Shown here: piece by piece, positions 36,290 to 45,018 of the stretch
Numbering within the stretch: position 1 is the first letter of the stretch
Layout: each line of letters opens with the position of its first letter
Assembly (NCBI RefSeq): GCF_017876155.1
Contig: NZ_JAGINP010000007.1
Location: 62,001-126,000 of the forward strand
Reading direction: 5' to 3'
Length of the DNA: 64,000 nt
Origin: Azospirillum rugosum
GTDB lineage: Bacteria; Pseudomonadota; Alphaproteobacteria; Azospirillales; Azospirillaceae
Made by a program: the position numbers and the translations under genes
Notes under the pieces: model-generated
The model's input: only the letters and a program-made list of their open reading frames with translations
Database searches by the model: none
What the model was told of the DNA's origin: nothing

Positions 36290-39200
36290 GCGGTCGATGG
36301 GGGGAAGGGCGGTGGGATCGGCGAGCGTTCCGGCGCCATCTCCCGGCGGCCGAACCACGCCACGTAGAGGGTCGGCAGGAAGATCAGCGTCAGCAGCGAC
36401 GCGACGAGCAGGCCGCCCATGATCGCGAAGGCCATCGCGCCCCAGAAAACCGTGAAGGCGATGGGGATCAGGCCGAGCACGGTGGAGGCGGCGGTCAGCA
36501 TGATCGGGCGGAAGCGGGACCCGCTCGCCGCGATCACGGCGTCATTGATGCCGCGGCCGGCGCTGCGCTCCGCCTCGATCTGCTCGATCAGGATGACCGC
36601 GTTCTTCGCGATCATGCCGACCAGCGCCAGCACGCCGAGGATGGCGACGAAGCCCAGCGGTTGGCCGGAGGCCAGCAGCGCCAGCACGACGCCGATCAGG
36701 CCGAGCGGCACCACGCTCAGCACCAGGAACAGGCGCTGGAAGCTGCGGAGCTGGATCATCAGCACGGTCAGGACGAGCAGAAGCATCAGCGGGACGACGG
36801 CGAAGACCGACTCGCGGCTCTTGGCGCTCTCCTCGGCGATGCCGCCGACCTCGATGCGGTAGCCGCGGGGGAGGGAGGCGGAGAGATCCGCGATCTGCGG
36901 CGCCAGGGCGTCGATGGCGGTTTCCGGCAGGACACCCGGCGCCACGTCCGCTTGCAGCGTCAGGGTCGGCACCCGGCCGCGCCGCCACACCAGCGGCAGG
37001 TCCTGGCCGTAGTCGAAGGAGGCCAGCTGGCTCAGCGGGACGCTCCGGCCATTGGGAAGGGGCACCGGCAGGCTGCGCAGCGTCTCGATGGACAGGGTCT
37101 GGCCGCGGGCGTCACGGGCCAGGACGTCGATCAGGTAGATGCCGTCACGGATGGGCGTGACGGCGGTGCCGGAGACGGTGGCGTCCAGCATGGCGGCGAC
37201 GGCGGCCGAACTCAGGCCCAGGCGCCGCGCCTCGTCCTGGTCGATGCGCACCCGCAGCGTGCGCGCGGTTTCCATCCAGTCGAAGTTGATCCGCCGTGCC
37301 TCTGGCGAGGTGCCGACGACCTGCGCGAGCCTCAGCGCGATCTCCCGCACCTGGTTCGGGTCGGGACCCAGGACGCGGTACTGGAGCGGCCATCCCACCG
37401 GGGGCCCGAGTTCCAGCGGGTAGACGCGGGCGACGGCGTTCGGGAATTCGTCGGCCAGCAGGGTCTCCAGGCGGGCTTGCAGCCGCTCCCGCGCCGCCAC
37501 GTCGGTGGTCACGACCACGGACTGGCCCATGAAGGGGTTGGCGAGCTGCACGTTCAGCGGCAGGTAGAAGCGGATCGCGCCGCGCCCGACGTAGCTGCTC
37601 CAGCGCTCCACGCCCGGCTCCTTGGCGAGCAGCGCGTCGAACCGCTCGACCGCCTCGCGGGTGGCGTGGATCGACGCGTTCTGCGGCAGGCGCAGGTCGA
37701 CCATCAGCTCGACGCGGTCCGACGGCGGGAAGAACTGCCGCGGGACGAGGCCCAGCGCCGAGATCGCCAGGACGAACAGGCCGAGCGTCGTCGCGATGGT
37801 CAGCCAGCGCGCCCGGATCGCCGCCTCCAGCGCGCGGCGGTACAGGCGCATCACGGCGCCGGGCTCCTCGGCCTTTCCGGGCTTGGGCGGCTTCAGCAGC
37901 ATGGTGCCCAGGACAGGCGCGAAGACGGTGGCGACGAGCCAGGACGCGATCAGCGCGATGCCCACCACCGCGAAGATGGAGAAGGTGTACTCCCCGGCCG
38001 AGCTTTGCGCGAAGCCGATGGGCACGAAGCCGGCGATGGTCACCAGCGTGCCGGACAGCATGGCGAAGGCCAGCGTCTTGTAGGCGTAGACGGCCGCGAC
38101 CTCCATCCGGTCGCCGGCGGCGAGCCGCCGCGTCATCGCGTCCACCGTGGTCAGCGCGTCGTCCACCAGCAGGGCGAGCGCGATGATGAGCGCACCCAGC
38201 GACACGCGCTGGAGGTCGATGCCGGCCAGATCCATCACGGAAAAGACCATCGCCAGCGTCAACGGGATGGTGATCGCCACGACGGTGCCGGCGCGCAGGC
38301 CGAGTGCGATAAAGCTGACCACCAGCACGATGACGATGGCCTGCCACAGCGAGGTGATGAAGTCGGAGATCGCCTCGTCCACCGTGCGCGCCTGGTCGGC
38401 CACCGGGTGCGCCTCGATCCCCACCGGCAGGTCGGCGTTGACCCGCGCCATCTCCGCCGTGATGTTCCGGCCCAGCGCCAGGATGTCGCCGCCCGGCCGC
38501 ATGGCGATGGCGAGCCCGATGGCCGGCTTGCCGTCCACCCGGAACAGGGGCTGCGGCGGGTCGGCGAAGTCGCGGCGCACCTCCGCCACGTCGCGCAGGC
38601 GCAGCATACGGCCCCCGGCCACGAAATTGACGTCCAGGATGTCCTGCTCCGACGCGAAGGCGCCGGACACTTGCAGGGACAGCGCCTCCTTCCCCGTGCG
38701 CAGCACGCCGGCCGGGCGCACCGCGTTCTGCGCCTGGAGCGCCGCGATCAGCGCGCCGGGCTCGACGCCCAGGCCGGCCAGCGTCTCCAGCGAAAAATCG
38801 ACGTGGATGCGCTCGTCCTGCTCCCCCAGCAGCTCGATCTTCGCGACGTCGGGGACGAGCAGCAGGCGGGAGCGCACGTCCTCCACCGCGTCGCGCAGCT
38901 CCCGGTGCGTGAAGCCGTCGGCGGTGAAGCCGTAGATGATGCCGAACGTGTCGCCGAAGTCGTCGTTGAAGCCGGGGCCGAGCACCCCCTGCGGCAGGGT
39001 GTGGCGCATGTCGCCGACCCGCTTGCGCACCTCGTACCAGGTGTCGGACACCGTGCGGCCATGGGCGCTGCCCACCAGGTCGACGAAGATCACGGTCGTG
39101 CCGGGGACGGTGTAGCTGCGCAGCGTGTCGAGGTTCGGCACCTCCTGCAGGGTGCGCTCGATCCGCTCCGTCACCTGCTGGAGCGTCTCGTCCAGCGTGG

Positions 39201-39369
39201 CGCCCGGCCAGTGCGCCTGCACCACCATGGTGCGGATGGTGAAGACCGGATCCTCCGCCCGGCCGAGCTTCAGGAACGCGACGGTCCCGGCCACCACCAC
39301 CCCGATCATCAGGAACAGGACCAGGGAGCGGTTGCGGATCGCCCATGCGGAGAGGTTGAAGGTGCTCAT
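36286..39369 (-). CDS. RND efflux pump, inner-membrane permease (AcrB/MexB superfamily)
   Basis: 1027 residues, normal RND length, with twelve membrane helices and two large periplasmic loops. The N-terminal RNRSLVLFLMIGVVVAG helix and the helix-4 proton-relay Asp pair in ALIIALALLVDDALTTVDAM are intact. Proton-driven export of hydrophobic or amphiphilic compounds through adaptor and outer-membrane channel is expected. Sequence character (GRAEDPVFTIRTM, QAHWPGAT) matches the subgroup of RND pumps that pair with single adaptors and lack their own outer-membrane gene. The start overlaps the adaptor stop by 4 bp. Substrate unknown. Confidence 0.94.
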   Translation of the reverse strand: MSTFNLSAWAIRNRSLVLFLMIGVVVAGTVAFLKLGRAEDPVFTIRTMVVQAHWPGATLDETLQQVTERIERTLQEVPNLDTLRSYTVPGTTVIFVDLVGSAHGRTVSDTWYEVRKRVGDMRHTLPQGVLGPGFNDDFGDTFGIIYGFTADGFTHRELRDAVEDVRSRLLLVPDVAKIELLGEQDERIHVDFSLETLAGLGVEPGALIAALQAQNAVRPAGVLRTGKEALSLQVSGAFASEQDILDVNFVAGGRMLRLRDVAEVRRDFADPPQPLFRVDGKPAIGLAIAMRPGGDILALGRNITAEMARVNADLPVGIEAHPVADQARTVDEAISDFITSLWQAIVIVLVVSFIALGLRAGTVVAITIPLTLAMVFSVMDLAGIDLQRVSLGALIIALALLVDDALTTVDAMTRRLAAGDRMEVAAVYAYKTLAFAMLSGTLVTIAGFVPIGFAQSSAGEYTFSIFAVVGIALIASWLVATVFAPVLGTMLLKPPKPGKAEEPGAVMRLYRRALEAAIRARWLTIATTLGLFVLAISALGLVPRQFFPPSDRVELMVDLRLPQNASIHATREAVERFDALLAKEPGVERWSSYVGRGAIRFYLPLNVQLANPFMGQSVVVTTDVAARERLQARLETLLADEFPNAVARVYPLELGPPVGWPLQYRVLGPDPNQVREIALRLAQVVGTSPEARRINFDWMETARTLRVRIDQDEARRLGLSSAAVAAMLDATVSGTAVTPIRDGIYLIDVLARDARGQTLSIETLRSLPVPLPNGRSVPLSQLASFDYGQDLPLVWRRGRVPTLTLQADVAPGVLPETAIDALAPQIADLSASLPRGYRIEVGGIAEESAKSRESVFAVVPLMLLLVLTVLMIQLRSFQRLFLVLSVVPLGLIGVVLALLASGQPLGFVAILGVLALVGMIAKNAVILIEQIEAERSAGRGINDAVIAASGSRFRPIMLTAASTVLGLIPIAFTVFWGAMAFAIMGGLLVASLLTLIFLPTLYVAWFGRREMAPERSPIPPPFPPSTA

Positions 39370-40454
39370 GAGCCCTCTCCCAAAATGCGGACCTTCTGGC
39401 CGGGGCGGAGCGCCTGCACGCCGGCGGTCACCACGATCTCGTCGGCCTCCAGGCCGCGCGCGACCATGACCCGGGCGAGGTCGTAGCGGTCGAGGTCGAT
39501 GTTGCGCAACGCCACGGTGTTGGTCGCCCGGTCGACGATCCAGACCGCCGGCTGCTGGTTCGCCTGGGTCAGGGCGGTGGCCGGAATCTCGATCCCGCCG
39601 ACGCCGCCGACCTGCATCGACCCGTTGACGGTGGAGCCGAGCCGCAGGGCCTCGGGCGGGTCCTGCAGGCCGACGCGGACCTTGAAGGTGCGGGTGACCG
39701 GATCGGCCTGGGGCGCCACCTCGCGCACCCGGCCGATGGCGCGCACGGTGGGGTCGGACACCAGGGAGACCGTAACGACGGGGTTGGCGGGCGCGTCCCG
39801 GATGGCCGAGGCCGGCACGTCGAACACCGCGTCGCGCCCGCCCTGACGGGCCAGATGCACGATCATGCGGCCGGCCGCCACCACCTCCCCGGGCTCGGCC
39901 CCGCGGGCGGTGACCGTGCCGGGGCCGTCGGCCACCAGCTCCGTGTAGCCCAGCCGGTCCTGCGCAGTGTCGAACTGCGCCTGCGCCGCGTCGACCTGCG
40001 CCTGGGCGGCCTTCAGCGCCTGCGCCGCGGCGTCGTAGCGGGCGCGGGTGGTCCAGCCCTGGCGCAGCAGGGTTTCCTGCCGCTCGTAGTCGTTGCGCGC
40101 CAGGGTCTGCTGCCCCATGGCCGCGGTCAGGTTCGCCCGCGCCGCGCGCAGGGCGTTGCGGGTCGGCTCCGGGTCCAGGCGGGCGACCACCTGGCCCGCC
40201 TGGACCGTGTCGCCGACGTTCACCAGCCGCTCGACCATCCGGCCGTCGACGCGGAAGGACAGGCTGACCTCGTCCTGCGCCTGGATCTGGCCGGGAAGCG
40301 TCAGCGTCTCGCCGGCGTCTCGCCGCTCGACCGCCGCCACCCGCACCGGGCGCACCGGATCCGCGACGGGCGCTTCGTCGGCGTCGCAGGCCGCGAGCAG
40401 GAGCAGCGACAGGAGGGCGAGCGACGCACGACCGTGATGCAGACTGTTGTTCAT
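39366..40454 (-). CDS. RND efflux periplasmic adaptor (membrane fusion protein), lipoprotein
   Basis: 362 residues. A lipoprotein signal ends in LLAAC at about residue 23. The HlyD/AcrA-type architecture follows: a beta-barrel/lipoyl half-motif (EVSLSFRVDGRM, VNVGDTVQAGQVVARLD), a long helical hairpin (about 100-175, rich in AQAQVDAAQAQFDTAQ), then the returning lipoyl and barrel segments. It bridges the inner-membrane pump and the outer-membrane channel. GGAGG lies 5-6 bp before ATG 40454, preferred to 40466. It overlaps the pump gene by 4 bp (ATGA). Confidence 0.93.
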   Translation of the reverse strand: MNNSLHHGRASLALLSLLLLAACDADEAPVADPVRPVRVAAVERRDAGETLTLPGQIQAQDEVSLSFRVDGRMVERLVNVGDTVQAGQVVARLDPEPTRNALRAARANLTAAMGQQTLARNDYERQETLLRQGWTTRARYDAAAQALKAAQAQVDAAQAQFDTAQDRLGYTELVADGPGTVTARGAEPGEVVAAGRMIVHLARQGGRDAVFDVPASAIRDAPANPVVTVSLVSDPTVRAIGRVREVAPQADPVTRTFKVRVGLQDPPEALRLGSTVNGSMQVGGVGGIEIPATALTQANQQPAVWIVDRATNTVALRNIDLDRYDLARVMVARGLEADEIVVTAGVQALRPGQKVRILGEGS

Positions 40455-40481
40455 CGGAGCCTCCATTCATGCCGTGCCGGG

Positions 40482-41957
40482 CTAGAGCCCGAAGCTCCGG
40501 AACAGGCCGGCCAGGACGATCAGGACGACCAGCGCGATCATCGGGATGGCGGCCGCGACGACGAACACGTCGCCGTAGGCGTCCCGGTGGCTGAGCCGGC
40601 AGACGGTGAGGAGCGTGATGACCGCGCCGTTGTGCGGCAGCGCGTCCAGCGCGCCCGAGGCGACCGCCGTCACCCGGTGCATCACCTCGAGCGACACGCC
40701 CGTCGTGCGCGCCATGTCCACGAAGGTCGGGCCGAGCGCGTCCAGCGCGATGCTCATGCCGCCGGACGCCGATCCGGTCATCGCGGACAGCACCGACACC
40801 GACGCCGCGACCGACACCAGAGGATTGCCGCCGCCGAGCGCCAGGACGGCCTGGCTGATGACGTCGAAGATGGGCAGGGCGGCGATCACCGCGCCGAAGC
40901 CGACGAGGCTCGCCGTGTTGAAGATCGGCAGGACCGAGGCATCGGCCCCCTGGTCCAGGCTGGTGCGCAAATCGTCCAGGCGGTGCCAGTTGCCGGCGAT
41001 CAGCAGAAGGATGGCGACCGACAGCGACACGATGACCGCCCAAACGCCGCGCACGGTCTCGATGGTCGTCGCACCGAACTTCGGTTCGGCAAGGAAGGCC
41101 GTGTCCATCCGCGGAACGACGACCTGGATGAACAGGAAGTTGGTGACGATGACCACGACGATCGGCAGCACCGCCAGCGCCGCCGGGGGCAGGCGTTCGG
41201 CGTCGGGGTCCATGGCCGAGGCGGGCTTGGCGGAGATCTCCACGATGTCGAAGCCTTCGGCCTGCGCTCGCTCCCGCGTCGTGCGGTCCAGCGCCGGGGC
41301 GCAGTCGACATGGTCGCCGTAGCCCTCGCCGGCCGCCTGCGCGCGGGCGGCGCGGCCGTTCAGCCACAGCACGCCCAGCGCGAACATCACCAGCCCCGAC
41401 ACGATCCCCAGCGCCGGCGCGGCGAAGGCCGTGGTGCCGAGGAAGGGCATGGGGATCGCGTTCTGGATCGCCGGCGATCCCGGCAGGGCCGACATGGTGA
41501 AGGTGAAGGCACCGAGCGCCAGCGCGCCGGGGATCAGCCGCTTCGGGATGTCGGCGTTGCGGAACAGGGCGGCGGCGACCGGGTAGATTGCGAAGGCGAC
41601 GACGAAGGCCGAGACGCCGCCGTAGGTCAGCACGGCGCAGCACAGCACCACCGCGACCACCGCGCGCTCCGGCCCCAGACGGGCGCTGACCAGCCGGGCG
41701 AGCGACCGCGCCGAGCCCGTGTCGTCCATCAGCTTCCCGAAGATCGCGCCGAGCATGAACAGCGGAAAGAAGGAGACGATGAAGGACCCGGTGTTGCTCA
41801 TGAAGATCTGGGTGTAGGCGCCGAGGATCGGCAGGCCGCCGGTCAGCAACGCCGCGAGCAGCGCCGTGGCGGGGGCCGCGATCAGCAGGGTCACGCCCCG
41901 GTAGGCCAGACCCATGAGCAGCCCGAGCGCGACGAGGACGGCGGCGAGATCGGTCAT
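40482..41957 (-). CDS. GntP-family organic acid permease
   Basis: 491 residues with about 12-14 membrane helices. Family segments include FPLFMLGAIFGKLMDD near residue 65, YGGVSAFVVAFAIYP, and GSASGGMSIALDALGP in the second half. GntP-type carriers are proton symporters for gluconate and related hydroxy or keto acids. A soluble insert of about 60 residues sits in the middle (DCAPALDRTTRERAQAEGFD). It lies between the patatin gene (39 bp) and the RND adaptor (27 bp), in one transcription unit. Substrate inferred only at family level. Confidence 0.88.
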   Translation of the reverse strand: MTDLAAVLVALGLLMGLAYRGVTLLIAAPATALLAALLTGGLPILGAYTQIFMSNTGSFIVSFFPLFMLGAIFGKLMDDTGSARSLARLVSARLGPERAVVAVVLCCAVLTYGGVSAFVVAFAIYPVAAALFRNADIPKRLIPGALALGAFTFTMSALPGSPAIQNAIPMPFLGTTAFAAPALGIVSGLVMFALGVLWLNGRAARAQAAGEGYGDHVDCAPALDRTTRERAQAEGFDIVEISAKPASAMDPDAERLPPAALAVLPIVVVIVTNFLFIQVVVPRMDTAFLAEPKFGATTIETVRGVWAVIVSLSVAILLLIAGNWHRLDDLRTSLDQGADASVLPIFNTASLVGFGAVIAALPIFDVISQAVLALGGGNPLVSVAASVSVLSAMTGSASGGMSIALDALGPTFVDMARTTGVSLEVMHRVTAVASGALDALPHNGAVITLLTVCRLSHRDAYGDVFVVAAAIPMIALVVLIVLAGLFRSFGL

Positions 41958-41996
41958 GCTGTTCGCTCCATGTGGCGCTTCATGTGCCGCTTCATC

Positions 41997-43256
41997 TCAG
42001 GCCGGCTCGGGGTAGCGCGCGTCGTAGGGGTAGCGGGGGAAGTCCGCGCCGAGCCGCCGCCAGTCCGCCAGCCAGCGCTCCGTCACCGTCCGCCCTTCTT
42101 CGCGAAGCGACGCGAAATAATCCGGGCTGCGGTTGAACTTCGAGGTGTGCTTCAGGCCCCAGGCGGTGTCGCGGGTCATCTTGATGGTGCGGACCGCGAC
42201 GATCTTGCGGCTGTCCAGCGGGGGGTGGCCGTCCCCGTAGCGCTCGATCCAATGGTTGATCGTCATGATGCCGTCCAGCTCCTGGTTCAGCGACAGGTTG
42301 CCGGCCAGGTCGTTTTCCCGGTCGCGGATGTCCTCCAGGCCGATGTTTGGGGAGGCGGGCTGGAATTCCTGCGGGTTGATGCGGACGATCCAGATCTCGT
42401 CGGGCTTCTCGTCCTTGGTTTGCCCGTCCAGAAGGTCGCGCACCGGCGGGTTGCGCGAATAGAGCCCGTCCCAGTAGAAGCCGTTGCGGGTGACGGTCCG
42501 GCCCGGCGTGCAGGTGGGGAACACCATGTCGGGGATCACCTGCGCCGGCAGCACCTCCGGCAGCGTCCCCGACGCCGCCACGCCGTCCAGCGAGATCGCC
42601 CGGCGCATGCGCCAGCGCGTGATGTCGTACTGGCTGATCGCCCGCCCGTCGGGACGCAGGCCCATCTGTTCCAGCGTCTTGTCGGAATCGAACACCTCGA
42701 AGTTGCCGCTGAGGACCTCGATGGCGCCGGCCAGGATCCGGATGTCGGCCTTGGCCAGCGCCGGCCAGTCGATGGCGTCGAAGTTCGGGCAGAGGTCCCG
42801 CAGCAGCTCCGCAAAGCCCAGATACTGCGGGCGCGCCCCCATCATGGCGAGGCTGCTCAGCGCGAGCTTGCCGCAGGCAGCATACGGATTGGCTTCCGGC
42901 AGCGGCATGCCCTGCGATTTCCAGCCCAGCAGGGTGCCGACCAGCTGGTTGTGCGCGGCCTCCACCGGGTTGGCCGCGGCGAAGGTCGTCCAGAGGAAGT
43001 CCAGCCGCTCGATGGCCTTCTCGACGGTGCCGCAGGCCGGGTCGGCCGTGTTCGGGACCAGCCCGTACCAGGTCGCGAGCGCACACAGCGCGCCGGCCGA
43101 GGTGCCGCTGACCGCGACGATGTCGAAGGTCTCGCCGCCTTGCGGGTCGGCGTCCCACCGCGTCTTCGTCGTCAGGATGGTCCGCAGCACGCCCCAGGTG
43201 AACGCGGCGTGCGTTCCCCCGCCCTGACAGGCGATCGCGACCTTTTTTGTGGCCAT
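41997..43256 (-). CDS. Patatin-like phospholipase
   Basis: 419 residues. The oxyanion hole is GGGTHAAF near residue 12. The Ser nucleophile lies in VSGTSAGALCAL (GxSxG), and the catalytic Asp is expected in the DG of the second half (FYWDGLYSRNPP). Patatins are lipid acyl hydrolases with a Ser-Asp dyad. No signal peptide is visible. The gene starts 4 bp after the alpha/beta hydrolase gene and precedes the GntP permease. The GTHAAF variant and length resemble a subgroup with a C-terminal extension often found in rhizobia and related bacteria. Confidence 0.9.
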   Translation of the reverse strand: MATKKVAIACQGGGTHAAFTWGVLRTILTTKTRWDADPQGGETFDIVAVSGTSAGALCALATWYGLVPNTADPACGTVEKAIERLDFLWTTFAAANPVEAAHNQLVGTLLGWKSQGMPLPEANPYAACGKLALSSLAMMGARPQYLGFAELLRDLCPNFDAIDWPALAKADIRILAGAIEVLSGNFEVFDSDKTLEQMGLRPDGRAISQYDITRWRMRRAISLDGVAASGTLPEVLPAQVIPDMVFPTCTPGRTVTRNGFYWDGLYSRNPPVRDLLDGQTKDEKPDEIWIVRINPQEFQPASPNIGLEDIRDRENDLAGNLSLNQELDGIMTINHWIERYGDGHPPLDSRKIVAVRTIKMTRDTAWGLKHTSKFNRSPDYFASLREEGRTVTERWLADWRRLGADFPRYPYDARYPEPA

Positions 43257-43260
43257 ATCT

Positions 43261-44763
43261 TCACCGCCTTCCAGTGTCGGCTACATCGTGGCGAAGCGCC
43301 TGCCGGGAGGACGCCTGGGTCAGCGGCTCCTCGATGCGGCGCAGCAGGTAGGGGAAGAAGGGGTTGGACGACATGCGGAGCAGGCTGTCCATGCTGACGA
43401 TCAGTGCCCCGCGCTCCCCACGGGCGGCCACGGCGCCCAGGTGGATGCCGAAATCCTCCGCCGGGTCGGGCTGCAGGCCGTAGAGGGAGTCGCTCGTCGG
43501 AAAGGGAAGGGCGACGTGCGACAGCGAAAAGACGTCGAAGGGATAGGACAGGCCCAGCGCGTTCACCTGCTCCGTCACCGCGCCGGCCTCCGTGACGCGC
43601 TCGACCACATCGGGGCGGTCCGGATCGGCGTTGGTGATGATCGCGGTCCGGAAACGCCGGGGCGGATCGGGCAGGACGCGCGCCAGCATGCTGTCCGACG
43701 CCGAACTGAGGAGCGGGCCGAACTTGGTGTTGCGGTTCACGTCGAACAGCACCAGCTCGCTGCCGTTGTCGGGCAGGTGGGCGTACAGGCCGGAGAGGAT
43801 CGCGCGCGTGCTGACGGTGAAGTCCATCACCGACTGGAAGGTCAGGATCGGCGGCAGTTCGGCCAGCCGGCCATCGGCGGCGCGGCTCGCGACCGTGCTC
43901 TGCAGGGCGTTGGTCAGCAGGTACGACTGCCGCGCGCCGTTGACCGGAAAGGAGTTGTACTTGAACGGGTTGAACTCCGGCACGACGGCGAGCCACGCGG
44001 CCTTGGCGAAGGCGGGGAACAGGGCGGGCAGGCCGGCCAGACCGGCGAAGCGCGCGAAGGCGGTGATCCCGATCATCGGCGAGATCAGCGTGATGCGGTC
44101 GGGCCGCCGCAGCCCGGTGTCGTCGAGGGATTCCAGCGCGTACATCATCGCGAGCGCGCCGCCGTTGGAAAACCCGACCATGTGGAACGGCTGCGTTGGA
44201 CCAATGCGCCGCTGCGCCTCCCGCGCCGCCAGCCGGGTCGCCGCCAGCCAGTCCTCCCACGCGATGTCGGTCAGGCCCGCGGGAACCGTGCCGTGGCCGG
44301 GCAGCCGGATGGCGATCGCGACATAGCCGTGCGCCCGGTAGAGGCGGGCGATGTGGCGGAGGCTGTAGGGGGAATCGGTCAGGCCATGAAGGAAGACGAC
44401 CGCCCCGCGGACGGGGCCGTCGGGTTCGAGCAGGTAGGAACGGTTCCAGTCCTGGGCGAACCGGCCGGGGTAGATCGGGCTTCCGTCGAAGTATCGGTTG
44501 ACGGGAACGCGCTCCCCCTCCGGCAGCTTCTGCGTCACCTCGGCGCGCACGCTGTCGAAAAGGGCGTCCTCGGCGGCCAGATATTCGGCCCAACCGCTGC
44601 GGTCCAAGTCCTTCTTGTGGAGTTCCTCGGGCACGAAGGTGTGCCAAACCTCAAGCGGCGGGCCACGCTGCGAGTCGTAGATGCGCACGAGGAATAAAAC
44701 CAGGACGCCCAGGACGAGCAGTGTCGTGATCCGCTTTGCCAATCTCCATGGCCATCGTCGCAT
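43261..44763 (-). CDS. Membrane-anchored alpha/beta hydrolase
   Basis: 500 residues. A single N-terminal membrane helix (about 10-27) anchors a periplasmic alpha/beta hydrolase domain. Motifs: oxyanion VVFLHGLTDSPYS near residue 125, LPGHGTVP, and the nucleophile VGFSNGGALAMMYA. A C-terminal His in VFSLSHVALPF completes a plausible triad. Probable lipase/esterase of the serine aminopeptidase S33-like group; substrate unknown. First gene of the six-gene operon with patatin, GntP, RND adaptor, RND pump and the small membrane protein. Confidence 0.88.
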   Translation of the reverse strand: MRRWPWRLAKRITTLLVLGVLVLFLVRIYDSQRGPPLEVWHTFVPEELHKKDLDRSGWAEYLAAEDALFDSVRAEVTQKLPEGERVPVNRYFDGSPIYPGRFAQDWNRSYLLEPDGPVRGAVVFLHGLTDSPYSLRHIARLYRAHGYVAIAIRLPGHGTVPAGLTDIAWEDWLAATRLAAREAQRRIGPTQPFHMVGFSNGGALAMMYALESLDDTGLRRPDRITLISPMIGITAFARFAGLAGLPALFPAFAKAAWLAVVPEFNPFKYNSFPVNGARQSYLLTNALQSTVASRAADGRLAELPPILTFQSVMDFTVSTRAILSGLYAHLPDNGSELVLFDVNRNTKFGPLLSSASDSMLARVLPDPPRRFRTAIITNADPDRPDVVERVTEAGAVTEQVNALGLSYPFDVFSLSHVALPFPTSDSLYGLQPDPAEDFGIHLGAVAARGERGALIVSMDSLLRMSSNPFFPYLLRRIEEPLTQASSRQALRHDVADTGRR

Positions 44764-44962
44764 GACATCCCGCTTCCTGGCTTCGACCAGCGGACCGGGA
44801 GCGCGCGGCGTTCGTCCATGACGCCGTCTGCACCGATCCGGTCACGCAGCGCCATCGAGCCGAAAAACCAGGGCGGGCCGAAAGTAACAAGGATGCGGAC
44901 AAGGCCGAGTTACGGTATCCCGGAACCGGCGCGTCCGGCGGTTCCGCGGCCGGTTCGGAACT

Positions 44963-44986
44963 GGGCGTACGGGGCCTCGTACGCCC
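44963..44986. terminator. Hairpin downstream of nrdJ
   Basis: GGGCGTAC and GTACGCCC pair (8 bp) around an 8-base loop, 33 bp past the nrdJ stop on the minus strand. No U-run, so termination is only likely. Confidence 0.35.
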
Positions 44987-45018
44987 GCGGCGGGCGCCTC
45001 AGGCGGCGTGCGGCGGGA

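Noticed and set aside
36286..41643. A 1785-residue open frame on the minus strand
   Set aside because: Only the part from 39369 down is RND pump. The upstream part is a shadow frame of the adaptor and GntP genes, a high-GC effect.
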